DNA of 60,926 nt from Bacteroidales bacterium (GTDB taxonomy: Bacteria; Bacteroidota; Bacteroidia; Bacteroidales; WCHB1-69). Position numbers and translations under genes: made by a program. The notes beneath the pieces were generated by a model. It made no database searches and was not told the DNA's origin. It was given only the letters and a program-made list of their open reading frames with translations. Shown here piece after piece: positions 25,831-37,300 of this stretch. The stretch's first letter is position 1; every line of letters starts with the position of its first letter. The stretch lies in the NCBI GenBank assembly GCA_017525245.1, contig JAFXTE010000079.1, positions 1 through 60,926 of the forward strand. The letters run 5' to 3'.

Positions 25831-26505
25831 TTATTCGTTTTTGTCTTGTTCAAACCTGAATCCCAGACGTTTACCAGTTCTTAGAAGATTCGTTTGCTCT
25901 TCTAATTGGAGGATATCGTTCACTGTAATGATCTTCATATCCTCATAATTTGGCACCAAAAGGTCAAAATTCAGCGTATATCGAATGGCGGAACTGAGGA
26001 TTTCCTTGACCGCATCCGCAGAAATTTCGTTGCTGCTGAAATTGTTGATGACCTGCGCTAACTCACGTTTGCCTTCTATATAATAATGACCCTCCTTGTT
26101 AATGAAGATACGTCCAATCATATAGCCGAGGTCGTTCACGCGGTCGTATTTCAAGGAATCGCCCAAGAAGTTGAAAATCTGAATCATACCGCAATAAGAG
26201 CGATCCTTGTCCTCTTTGATGTAAGGGGTGCGCATCACCTCGTGATCGCGGGAGAACTCGAAGATATTGGTGTGCATAAGGAAGATCAGCACATCGCCGC
26301 CGAACTTGAGCATGAACTGGTACTGGTTCTTGTTGGTGAAGAGCACCGGAATGCTGTCGTGGTCATCGGCATAGTTGTCGCGGTAATGTTCCTCGAAACT
26401 TTTCGCGGCATCCTTGAAAAGTTGCATCGTCTCCAACGTTACAGTAAAGATGCTTTGTTTCAGTTCACCTTTGGTTATCAATAATTTACATAAACTATCA
26501 TCCAT
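25831..26505 (-). CDS. Conserved Bacteroidetes protein of unknown function
   Basis: A cytoplasmic-looking protein of 224 residues with no signal peptide or membrane segment. The start at 26505 (MDDSLCKLLITKGELKQ) is chosen because a -7 box lies only 26 bases upstream at 26531; the frame opening at 26541 would begin upstream of transcription. It has mixed alpha/beta character: LFTNKNQYQFMLKFGGDVLIFLMHTNIFEF suggests a beta core, and DLGYMIGRIFINKEGHYYIEGKRELAQVINNF a second strand-helix unit. I do not recognise a named domain or active site. Monocistronic; downstream is the tRNA-Glu gene. Confidence 0.75.
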   Translation of the reverse strand: MDDSLCKLLITKGELKQSIFTVTLETMQLFKDAAKSFEEHYRDNYADDHDSIPVLFTNKNQYQFMLKFGGDVLIFLMHTNIFEFSRDHEVMRTPYIKEDKDRSYCGMIQIFNFLGDSLKYDRVNDLGYMIGRIFINKEGHYYIEGKRELAQVINNFSSNEISADAVKEILSSAIRYTLNFDLLVPNYEDMKIITVNDILQLEEQTNLLRTGKRLGFRFEQDKNE

Positions 26506-26530
26506 ATTTTCCGTATCAAAAATTGAGCGG

Positions 26531-26538
26531 CAAAGATA
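26531..26538 (-). promoter_or_regulatory. -7 box (TATCTTTG) for the 26505 gene
   Basis: TATCTTTG followed by CCGC on the minus strand, a good -7 match. It implies a leader of only about 20 bases. Confidence 0.65.
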
Positions 26539-26548
26539 CACTTTTTTA

Positions 26549-26629
26549 GCTATTAGCTATTGGCTTTTAGCTATTGGCTGTTGATTGGTTTAGAAAGCCA
26601 ACAGCCAATAGCCAAAAGCCAAAAGCCAA
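26549..26629. repeat. Heptamer arrays facing each other as a long hairpin
   Basis: GGCTATT/GGCTTTT heptamers on one side and their complements on the other. 26562-26583 pairs with 26599-26620 at 21 of 22 positions around a 15-base loop. It follows directly on the stop codon of the helix-hairpin-helix gene and could act as its transcript end, although no T run of terminator type follows. Confidence 0.85.
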
Positions 26630-27037
26630 TTAATACTCCATCATCGGCTCAATCTCCTTGGCCTGGTCGATCATCTTCTGGAGTTCGGCAACGGTAGGAA
26701 CGCGGCCCACGAGGTGCTTCTGCTCATTGATCTCGTTCATCTTGGCGACGAGGTTCTCGGCCACGCGATGACGGAATTCTTTCACGGTGTCCACACCGGC
26801 GGCTTCAAGGAGTTCGGAGAATTGAGGGCCGACACCGTTGATGCGCATCAGATCGGCGTGGTTGGCCCATGTGAGCACCAGTTTCGGGGAGATGCCGGTC
26901 TTCTCAGCCAGGGCAGCACGGCCTGCGGGCTTCTTGGCGGCCTCCAACAGCTCTTCCACCGTGTTAATGCCGGCCTCTGCCAATTTCGTGGCGTAAACAC
27001 CGCCGATTCCTTCTACGTCAATAATTTTGTAACTCAT
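26630..27037 (-). CDS. DUF4332-type helix-hairpin-helix protein
   Basis: A 135-residue small protein with two helix-hairpin-helix units: residues 5-33 (IDVEGIGGVYATKLAEAGINTVEELLEAA) and 62-90 (LMRINGVGPQFSELLEAAGVDTVKEFRHR), separated by a helix. This is the arrangement of the DUF4332 family; such HhH pairs usually bind DNA non-specifically, but no enzymatic domain is attached. The start at 27037 (MSYKIIDVEG) is set by the promoter at 27065-27095; the frame continues upstream to 27169 but those codons lie beyond the promoter. Confidence 0.85.
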   Translation of the reverse strand: MSYKIIDVEGIGGVYATKLAEAGINTVEELLEAAKKPAGRAALAEKTGISPKLVLTWANHADLMRINGVGPQFSELLEAAGVDTVKEFRHRVAENLVAKMNEINEQKHLVGRVPTVAELQKMIDQAKEIEPMMEY

Positions 27038-27064
27038 AACATTTAATTTTAAAAATTCAGACCG

Positions 27065-27095
27065 CAAAGATACATTTTTCTTAATATCTTGCAAA
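27065..27095 (-). promoter_or_regulatory. Promoter of the DUF4332 gene with -33 and -7 boxes
   Basis: Minus strand: TATCTTTG (27065-27072) and TTTG (27092-27095) with the 19-base spacing expected of Bacteroidetes promoters. This is one of the best promoter matches in the window. Confidence 0.75.
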
Positions 27096-27101
27096 ATTTT
27101 A

Positions 27102-27109
27102 TATTTTTG
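27102..27109 (+). promoter_or_regulatory. -7 box (TATTTTTG) for the thioesterase gene
   Basis: TATTTTTG followed by CCGCG on the plus strand, back to back with the minus-strand promoter at 27065-27095. It predicts a leader of about 120 bases made largely of tandem repeats. Confidence 0.6.
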
Positions 27110-27147
27110 CCGCGTTTTTTTCAACCACCCCGAACCAATCAATAACC

Positions 27148-27238
27148 AAAAACTATAAACTATAAACAACTATAAACTATAATCTATAAACCATAACCCA
27201 AAGCTTCAATAACCAATAACCTATAACCCATAACCATT
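27148..27238. repeat. Heptamer repeats in the thioesterase leader
   Basis: AACTATA/AACTATA units, then ATAACCC/ATAACCA units, run up to the ATG at 27239. Confidence 0.85.
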
Positions 27239-27757
27239 ATGAAAAGAATCATCAACCCCTGGATAGGCAACACACACGGATACAACTGTTTCGGGTGCAA
27301 CCCCGGCAACCCCCAAGGCGTACACATGCGCTTTTACTGGGATGGTGAACAGGTGGTCTCCGTCTGGAAGGCGAACCCGAATTTCGTGAGTTGGATCGAC
27401 ACGCTGCACGGCGGTATCCAGGCCACCTTGTTGGACGAGATTTGCGGGTGGGTGGTCTTCTACCAGCTACAGGGCTCCGGTGTGACCGCCAAGATGGAGA
27501 TGCGCTATCGCAAACCGGTGAGTACGCTGTGGCCGTATATCCGACTGAACGCCAAGTTAGTGGAGCAACGCCGCAACCTCGCGGTCGTCCACGGCGAAAT
27601 CCTCAGTCCCGACGGGGTGTGCTGCGCCGAATGCACCTGCACCTATTTCCTGTTCACTGCCGAAAAGTCGGCGGAGATGGGCTACCTGCCCGCCCGCCTC
27701 GCCGAGGAGGAGGTCACGTTCGAAGAGGCAATCCTCCTATTAGGCCAAACCTCGTAG
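27239..27757 (+). CDS. PaaI-like hot-dog thioesterase
   Basis: A predicted acyl-CoA thioesterase of 172 residues, a single hot-dog fold. The DTLHGGIQATLLDEICGW stretch (53-70) is the core helix with the HGG and Asp/Glu residues that position the nucleophilic water in PaaI-type enzymes. The N-terminal GYNCFGCNPGNPQGVHMRF segment, with two cysteines, is typical of one Bacteroidetes subgroup of the family. The physiological substrate is unknown. The 3' end runs into a repeat/RAYT remnant: the last codons precede a GTAGGGACG half-palindrome. Confidence 0.85.
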   Translation: MKRIINPWIGNTHGYNCFGCNPGNPQGVHMRFYWDGEQVVSVWKANPNFVSWIDTLHGGIQATLLDEICGWVVFYQLQGSGVTAKMEMRYRKPVSTLWPYIRLNAKLVEQRRNLAVVHGEILSPDGVCCAECTCTYFLFTAEKSAEMGYLPARLAEEEVTFEEAILLLGQTS

Positions 27758-27966
27758 GGACGGCGGACACCGACATCACGGATTTCATGATCCGTATATT
27801 CGCCAATTTTCGACAACATCATCTCCCCTCCAACAATTTCACCAAGGGAGTGCAGGCGATTCTTCGTACAAAAAGTGACAAAAAATATCCCATCATCATA
27901 GGAATGCCATTGTGCCCGCGACGATTTAATCCGATATTTTCCTCTGAATTTTTCTTGTTTTTTCAT
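27758..27966 (-). pseudogene. RAYT (REP-associated tyrosine transposase) remnant
   Basis: On the minus strand a frame from 27966 encodes about 65 residues resembling the N terminus of IS200-like RAYT transposases: KYRIKSSRAQ, then YDDGIFFVTFCTKNRLHSLGEIV, then GGEMMLSKIGEYTDHEI. Intact RAYTs are longer (150-250 residues) and have an HUH motif and a catalytic Tyr further on; here the similarity stops near 27770 at sequence carrying a GTAGGGACG arm, beyond which the frame reads through the complementary strand of the thioesterase gene. It is therefore a 5' fragment. I infer past activity of a REP-mobilising element. Confidence 0.6.
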
Positions 27967-28214
27967 TTTGATTTCATTAATAATAAATTTGTTTTCGATA
28001 AATATCATTTTCGTTTTAACAACGGCAAAAATAATATTTTTTTTAATTATTAAATCATTATTTTTTTTATTTTTTTCATTCGCAATTTACCGTACAGACG
28101 GCGCCAACGGCGCGTCTCATCGGTTTAACATAATTTAACATTTTTATTTCACTAAGAATCAAATATTTAAAATTTCAAACATCAGATTTTCGACCGAGTG
28201 TGTCATATATTTTG

Positions 28215-28222
28215 TATTTTTG
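28215..28222 (+). promoter_or_regulatory. -7 box (TATTTTTG) for the 4103-aa giant gene
   Basis: TATTTTTG followed by CCGCCG on the plus strand. It predicts a leader of about 140 bases before the ATG at 28368, including a heptamer array. Confidence 0.65.
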
Positions 28223-28249
28223 CCGCCGTTTTGTTATTTTGGTATTAGA

Positions 28250-28298
28250 AGTGCGACTCTGAACCTTAAACTCTGAACCTTGAACTTTGAACCTTGCC
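28250..28298. repeat. Heptamer repeat (TGAACCT) in the giant-gene leader
   Basis: Degenerate units of CTGAACC/TTGAACC type in tandem, in the untranslated leader of the first giant gene. Confidence 0.8.
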
Positions 28299-28367
28299 CC
28301 CTCTCCCACCCGCCTCCCACAAAACATCTTAAAAGGAAAATAAGAAAGAATAATAAAAATAAACAGT

Positions 28368-31300
28368 ATGAAAAAACATTTAACCTTTATGTGTGCGCTG
28401 CTGTTCTTGATGGCAGGCACAGCCATGGGACAAACCATTACCCAAGCCAACACCCAGTTCCCCAACCCGGGATTTGAACATTGGGACAACCATTCAAATG
28501 CATCCTGTGCGGGTGAAGGTTTATTTTCCGGTTGTTCTTATCCTGGTTACAATTACATTCCAACATTTTGGCACACATTTGATGAAATCAACTTAGCGGC
28601 AGGCAGGGCAAACCACCATATCAGATATGGTTCATCCAACACCCTTACACCAAACGGTACTTATTCCTATAACTCTAATAAAGTGCATAGCGGAAACTAT
28701 TCCATTGGACTTGTTGTTCATAGTATTGTGGGAGTAAAGGCAAACGGAACCATGACCACCGGCGTAACATACGTTGGCAACATGTTAAATGCTGGAGATG
28801 GGGCTAACTATAATTATGATAACAACAACAACACAAGTTACACAAGCTTCGGCAACGGTAAGTTCAATTTCCCCTTTGTTGGATGTCCGGATTCCCTTTC
28901 TATGTATTATCAGACGAACTGGACTTCCTCCTCTGTAAAACCGATGATAAAGGTATTTGGACACATAGGATTGCCTTTCTATGACAAAGCGAATGGCGAT
29001 TTATCTCCCACCGAGAATATCATTTTCCAAGCCACGCCTCTTTTTCCTACAAGCAATGGGAATTGGGCACGTGGTGTTAGTGTCCTTACTTACAACACAA
29101 CTAATTTCGCAAACAACGGGGACAATAATTATAATACAATATCCCGTCCTGAATATTTGTTAGCATCTCCGTCCACGAGCCAATCTGCTGGAAACGGCAA
29201 TACCGGTGACGAGTTTATCATGGACGATTTGTATTTCATATATGACAAGGGGCTTGCGACCGTTACAATTGACGGGGTAGCTTCCAGTGCTGCACTCTCC
29301 GTTTTTAACGCGGCAGAATGGCTTACACACGAGCCTTCACGCACATACGACAATTTGGGTAACCCAAGCTTCAACAACAGCGGAACATCGACATGGACTT
29401 ATCCCAACACCATCTCTTGTACGGATATTCCACAAGTAAACGCCACCCCGAAATCGAAACTCATCACTGAATTCACTGTCACACAGGCCAGTGCTGAGAA
29501 CGGATATAAAGCCACCATTCATGTGAAGCACAACGACAACTCCACTTTCGATTATTTCATTCAATTCACACCTCCCGAGTTGCCTACCATCACCCTGAAC
29601 AATGATGGGGTTTATACGGCTTGTGAAGACGAGGACATCACCGTTACGGCATTTGGTGCTAACAGCTACAGTTGGAGCGGCGGCTTAGGCAACACAGCCA
29701 CCGTACATCCCACCGCCACTGGCACATACACAGTGACGGGTACGGCATCGAATGGTTGTTCGGCCACCGCCACGGCCACCGTCACGGTGAACCCGCTGCC
29801 AACCATCACCCTTTCCACCAACAGCAGCCAAACAGTCTGTTCAGGTAACGCAATCAACAACATCACAGCCACTATCAATAATGGCAGCCCTACGGGTTCC
29901 AATATCACCGAGTTAGGATTAAGCTTCAACACCAGCAACGGTGTCATTTCCGGTACTCCTAACAGCACTGGCGAATACACCATTACAGTGGTAAGCCCCT
30001 ACGGATGCACCCCCGCCTCAGCCAGCGGAACCATCACGGTGAACCCGCAACCGACGGCCACCCTCTCTTTGAACAGTGTGTCAGCATGCGTAGGTTCTGC
30101 CATTACGCCAGTCATAGCCACCACCTCTGGCGGCAACGTCATCCCCACCCTGCCCGATGGCTTATCCTACAACCCGGAGACAGGTGAAATCTCCGGCATC
30201 CCGACCGAAGCCGGCACTATCACCATCTCCACCAGCAGCGACAACTGCGGAACAGCGACAGCACAATGTACTGTCACTCTGACACCAGGACCGAGTGTCA
30301 CCCTTTCTAACAACAAGAACCAAACCCTCTGCAATAGTTCCGAATTCACAACCATCACAGTTGACTATTCAGGTGGAAATATAAATGTCAGCGGCCTTAA
30401 CGGTACTGGTCTCTCCTACTCCGACGGTCAAATCTCGGGTTCGCCGACAACGGGTTCGCACACCTACTACGTCATGGTGACCAGCAGTTCCTGCGGCACT
30501 GTGAGCGACACGGGTACCGTGACGGTGACCCCCACCCCCACGGTGACCCTCTCGCCTTCCTCCTTCAGCGTTTGTCAGAATGCGGCTGTTGAGGGACTTT
30601 CCGTATCGCCGTTCAACAACACAACCGTAGTCGAAGGTCTTCCTGATGGTTTAAGCTTTGACAACACCACGGGCCAAATCACCGGTAATCCGACCGTAGT
30701 CGGCACATTCCCCATTTCGGTTACCACCTCAACCAACTGCGGCAACGCCCAAACCAACGGTGCCATCACAGTGAAACCGCTGCCCACAGTCACCCTTTCC
30801 AACAGCACAATCGAGGTTTGCGAGGACGAGGACATCAGCCCCATCACCGTCACCACGACCAACTGCGGCAACTCTAACGCCTCCATATTAACCAACGGAC
30901 TGCATTTCAGCGGGGTGAACAACAACACCGGCACTATCACAGGTTCTCCTGCGACAGGCGGCACTTTCACAGTCACCGCCATCAGCAACAACCAGTGCGG
31001 TGCCGCCACTGCCGAAGGCACTGTCATTATCAAGACAAAGCCGAATGTAAGCATCACCGCTCCTGAAACGCTTTGTCAAGGGAACACCGAAACAATCACT
31101 GCAGAAGGCGACTTCGTCTCCTGCGTGTGGGAAGACAACTCCACCAATGCGATTCACAATATCACCCCGGACCATGCCGGACAAATCACCTACAGCGTGA
31201 CCGTCACAGGTGACAACGGCTGTACAAACAGCACTTCTGCTACGATCATAGCACAAGGCAGCCCCGCCGTTCCGAACGTTTCCACAGTGAGCAACAGCAG

Positions 31301-34300
31301 CTGTCTTGCACCCTACAACGGCAGCATTACGGTGAACGCTCCAACAGGAACCAACTTCACCTACTCCATCAACGGCACAGAGTTTCAATCATCCACAGTA
31401 TTCAGCGAACTTTCGGCAGGCACCTACACTGTGACTGTCAAGAACGCAGCTGGCTGTACCTCCACGAAAGAGGTCTCGGTGGGATCCACCGGCAGCACCG
31501 TGACCGCCCAAGCACAGGCCAACAATCCTTGCGCAGGCGGTGACCTGATTCTGATCGGCTCGGCTTCCACTGCAGATGCCACTTTTGAATGGACCGGCCC
31601 AAACGATTTCATTTCCGAAAATCAGAACCCTACCATTTCCAATGCCACAGCCAACCTTGAAGGTGTTTACACACTCACTGTCACTGAAACAGCCACCGGC
31701 TGCACCAGCACCGCAAATGTCAGCGTCATAGTAAGGCCGCTGCCCACCGTGAGCATCGCACAAGCGGCAATCAACCCGTCCGTATGCCCCGGTGCCACCC
31801 TGAGCATCTTGGTTGACGGGCAGAACGGCCTCCTCTCCGCTACAGGTCTTCCTGAAGGATTGGTTCTAGCCAACGGTTTCATTACAGGCACGGTATCAAC
31901 TCCCGGCACCTACGACTATACTGTCTCCAACAACTCCGAATGCGGCACCGCCAGTGTGAGCGGCACCATCACGGTATATGACCTCCCGGCCATCACGTTT
32001 ACCGGCACGCCCAGCTTATGTCAAGGTTCCAACACCACCATCGGTGTGGAAGAGACATACAATAATTATATATGGAACAACAATAATACGAACCCGAATA
32101 TCACCGTCTCTGTTGCAGGCACGTACAGTGTCACAGTCACTGACGGCAATGGTTGCCAGAATAGCGGAAGCATTGAGGTCACCTATAGCAATCCGCCGGC
32201 AGAGCCCGAGGTCGTTGCCACTGACAACACTAACTGCGGTGAGTTCAACGGCAGCATCACTGTCACCGAGCCTCTTGGCGACGACTATCTCTATTCCATT
32301 GACGGCGAAGAATTCCAAGCCTCGCCTGTATTCAACGGACTGGAATCTGAAGAATACAACCTTACCGTTTTAGATGGTAACGGTTGCCAATCCACCCTCG
32401 AAGGTATCTGGGTGGACGATATCGCAGCACCTGTTGAGACAGAAATCACCGTTGACAATGCTGTCAACAGCTACGAATGGAACGGTGTCACGTACACGGA
32501 ATCCGGCAACTACACTATGACCTTCCCCGCCGCTGCCGCCAACGGCTGCGACTCCATCGTCACCCTGCACCTCACCATCATGCAATCTGTGGTAAACGAG
32601 ATTTGGGAAAGCGGATGCGGTTCCTACACTTGGGAAAATAACACCTACAATGAAAGTGGCGATTATGAGCATTCTTTCGAGACAGAAAGTGGCGTGGACA
32701 GTGTTGTAATCCTGCACTTGACCATCAATCCTATACCTGAAGTAGAAATCACCGGCGAGACCACTTTCTGCGAAAACGGAAGCACGACGCTCACCGCCCC
32801 TGTAGGATACTTATACTCATGGAACGATGACTCCGATGGTCAAAGCATCACTGTGACCCAAAGCGGTGACTACTCCGTCACGGTACTTGACGACAACAAC
32901 TGCCAGAACACCGCTACCGTTCATGTGGACATGCTCGCTTTACCCGCCGCACCGGAACTTTCCAAACAAGACAACACCAGCTGCGGTGAACCTAACGGAA
33001 GCATCACCGTCACAAACCCCGGTGAAAGTTACACCTACACGATTGACAACGAAGAATTCCAAAGCGATCCTGTCTTCAACGGTTTGGGCGCCGGTTCCTA
33101 CACGGTCACCGTACAAGATGGGAACGGCTGTACCAACTCTGCATCCACGACCTTGAATTTTGCCCAGGTGGTGTTTAACGTAACAGCCTCCGCCAACACC
33201 CCTTGCTTGGGAGACGATTTGCATCTGACCGTCACTCCTAATATCGAAGGCGCGACATACGCTTGGACAGGCCCCAACGATTTCAACTCTAACGAACAGA
33301 ACCCGACCATTGCCGAAATCGGAACAAACATGATGGGTGAATATACTGTAGTAGTGACCGAACCCACCACCCAATGCTCCGAGACCTCCACGGTTTTCGT
33401 GAATGTCAACTTACCTGCTTTGGCAAGCGTCACCGGCGAGCCGAGCTTCTGTGAAGGAGGAAGCACAACCCTCACCGCTTCTGAAGGATTCTCCTCTTAC
33501 TTGTGGAGTACAGAAGAGGGTGAGACCACACCGAGTATCACCGTCACACAAGGCGGCGAATACACCGTCACCGTTACCGATGTCAACAACTGCCAAAGCA
33601 CCGTCACCGTTACCGTGAATATGTTAGCACGGCCTGCCGCCCCGATATTCGATATGACAGCCAATACCAGCTGCGCCGAACCCAACGGCAGCATCTTTGT
33701 CATGGTTGACGGCTGCGACGACTGCACATTCTCCCTCAACAACGGGAATTTCCAAGACAATCCTCTCTACAGCAATTTGCCAGCAGGCACTTATACTATT
33801 ACCGTTCAAAACTCTAACGGCTGCACCAATTCCATTACAGCGACTGTGGATACAGAGAACAGCACTGTGAATGCTACACCTTCCGCCAACACCCCGTGTG
33901 CAGGCGATGACCTTATGCTTACTGCTGAAACGGAAACGGAAGGCGCAATTTTCTCCTGGACAGGTCCCAACGGATTCATTTCCGAGGCGCAGAACCCCAT
34001 CCTTGAAAACGCCAGTGAGGAGATGAACGGCATGTACACGCTCACTGTCACTGACCCTGTAACTCAATGCTCCATGACCTCTTCGGTTAACGTGACCGTC
34101 AACACACCAGTGGCCGGCACACTTACGGTCAGCGGCAACACATCCCTCTGCCAAGGCGAAAGCACGACGCTCACCGCCTCTGTCAGCGGCAGCAACGGTG
34201 ATGTGACCTACGGCTGGAGCAATGATGCCACAGGCAACGCCATCACTGTCTCCCCGACAGAGAACACCTCATACACCGTGTTTGCCACCACGACGGTTGA

Positions 34301-37300
34301 CAACTGCACCGCCACAACCAACCAAACGGTCTATGTGACAGTCAACGCACTGCCCGAGGTCGAAATCACCGGAACAACCGAGTTCTGTCAGGGCGGAAGC
34401 ACGACACTTACCGCCACCGAAGGTTACGCTTATATGTGGAACAACCAATCCACCAACCAAAGTATCTCCGTCACACAAAGCGGTGAATACACAGTTGTTG
34501 TCACTGACAATAACAACTGTCAAAATTCAACCACCGCCACGGTGACCACACTGGCATTGCCCGCCGCGCCGAGCCTTACAACCACCGACAACACCAGTTG
34601 TGATGAGCCTAACGGTTCCATTGTTGTCACGAACGCCGCCGATGGTCTCACCTACTCCATCAACGGCACAGACTTCCAGACAGCAAACGTTTTCAGCGGA
34701 CTGGATGCCGGACAATACACCATCACCGTGCAGAATGCCAACGGTTGTTCCAATACGACAGCTGTTACCGTGATTACCACCGGCAGCACTGTGGATGCCA
34801 CAGCCGCCGCCAACACCCCGTGCGCGGGTGAAACCCTGCAGCTGACCGGATCCTCCTCCACGGCAAATGCCACATACAGCTGGACAGGTCCGAACGGATT
34901 CACTTCCAGCGAGCAGAACCCGACCATCGCTGAAGCCAATGCGAACATGAACGGCGCCTACACGCTTACTGTCACCGACCCTGCTACTCACTGCTCTATG
35001 ACTGCCACGGCTAACGTAACTGTCAACACTCCGGCAGTAGCCTTGTCTGACATCTACGACAACACTGTCTGCGAAGGAGAGAATGTGACCCTCAACGCCA
35101 CATTAAGCGGGGTCCCCAATGGCACTGTCTCCTTCAGTTGGACAGGTCCCAACGACTTCACCTCCGAACAACAGAGTATCACCATCAATAATATCACATC
35201 CGAACAAGGTGGTGAATACATAGTGACCGCCATCGCTACCATCAGCAACTGTACGGCCACGGATACCAAGAACGTCTCTGTTACCGTGAACACACCTACC
35301 GCAGGCGACACCACAGCCACCGCTTGCGAATCCTTCGATTGGTACGGACAAAATATCACGGAAAGCGGCGAATACACGCACACGTTCGCTGGTGCCAATG
35401 TCAACGGCTGCGACTCCATCGTCACCCTCAACCTGACCATCAACAACCCGCAACATCAAGCTTACACAGAAACCGCTTACGACTCTTTCGTCTGGACAGA
35501 TGGGAACGGGCAGACTTACAATGCTTCCGGCAACTACTTATACATCCATCAGGATGCAAACGGCTGCGAACAGGTGGACACCCTGCACCTCACCGTATTC
35601 TACTCTTCCTCCAATGAGTTCTCCGCCTCCGCCTGCGAATCCTACGAATGGGACGGTCAGACTTACACCGCTTCGGGTGATTATGAGAGGACTTATACCG
35701 ACCTGAACGGCGCGGACTCCACCGTCACCCTGCATTTGACTATCAACCACGGTACGTACAATGCCGAGACGGAGACTGCTTGTGAAAGCTACGAATGGCA
35801 CGGCACGACCTACACCACCAGCGGCACTTACACCTACGACTACACCAATAACAACGGCTGTGAAAGCACCGACACCCTCTATATCACCATCAACCACGGC
35901 ACCCACAATGCCGAGACGGAGACCGCTTGTGAAAGCTACGAATGGCACGGCAATACTTACACCACCAGTGGCACTTACACTTTCGACTACAACAATAACG
36001 ACGGCTGCGAAAGCACCGACACCCTCCACCTGACCATCAACAACCCGCAACACCAGGCTTACACAGAAACCGCTTACGACTCCTTCGTCTGGACGAATGG
36101 AAACGGGCAGAATTACAATGCTTCCGGCAACTACTTATACAGCCATCTGGATGCAAACGGCTGCGAGCAGGTGGATACCCTGCACCTCACCGTATTCTAC
36201 TCCTCCACCAATGAATTCTCCGCTACCGCCTGCGAATCCTACGAATGGGACGGTCAGACTTACACCGCTTCGGGTGATTATGAGAGGACTTATACCGACC
36301 AGAACGGCGCGGACTCCACCGTCACACTGCATTTGACTATCAACCACGGTACGTACAATGCCGAGACGGAGACCGCTTGTGAAAGCTACGAATGGCACGG
36401 CAATACTTACACCACCAGTGGCACTTACACTTATGACTACAACAATAATGACGGCTGCGAAAGTACCGACACCCTCTATCTCACCATTAACAACCCGCAA
36501 CACCAGGCTTACACGGTAACCGCTTACGACTCCTTCGTCTGGACGAATGGAAACGGGCAGACTTACAATGCTTCCGGCAACTACTTATACAGCCATCAGG
36601 ATGCAAACGGCTGCGAACAGGTGGACACCCTGCACCTCACCGTATTCTACTCTTCCTCCAATGAGTTCTCCGCCACCGCCTGCGAATCCTACGAATGGGA
36701 CGGGCAGACTTACACCGCTTCGGGTGATTATGAGAGGACTTATACCGACCAGCACGGTGCGGACTCCACCGTCACACTGCATTTGACTATCAACCACGGT
36801 ACGTACAATGCCGAGACGGAGACTGCTTGTGAAAGCTACGAATGGCACGGCAATACTTACACCACCAGTGGCACTTACACTTATGACTACAACAATAATG
36901 ACGGCTGCGAAAGCACCGACACCCTCTATCTCACCATCAACCACGGCACCCACAATGTGGAGACCGTGACCGCCAACAATTCCTACATCTGGCATGGTGA
37001 AACATACAGCACCAGTGGCATCGCCACTTTCGACTACACGAACGAATTCGGATGTCCCAGCACCGACACTTTGGTTCTCACCATCTTAGAGGATTCCACC
37101 ACTATTGACAACCAGACTGCTTGTAACGTCTTCACCTGGATTAACGGTGTGACTTACACAGAGAGCACCAACACCCCGACGGTCACTTTACAAGCCGTCA
37201 ACGGTGCTGACAGCATTGTGGTGCTGAACCTCACCATCCTCAAACCAAATGTCGGAACCCTGACCATCAGCGGCGACAATGCCGTCTGCCAAGGCGAAAG

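Larger units (their letters stand above)
27968..28367. other. AT-rich leader region of the first giant gene
   Basis: No gene is seen. It contains long A/T runs (28025-28085), a CGGCGCCAACGGCGCG palindromic patch near 28100, the -7 box at 28215-28222, and GAACCTT heptamers at 28250-28298. Confidence 0.6.
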
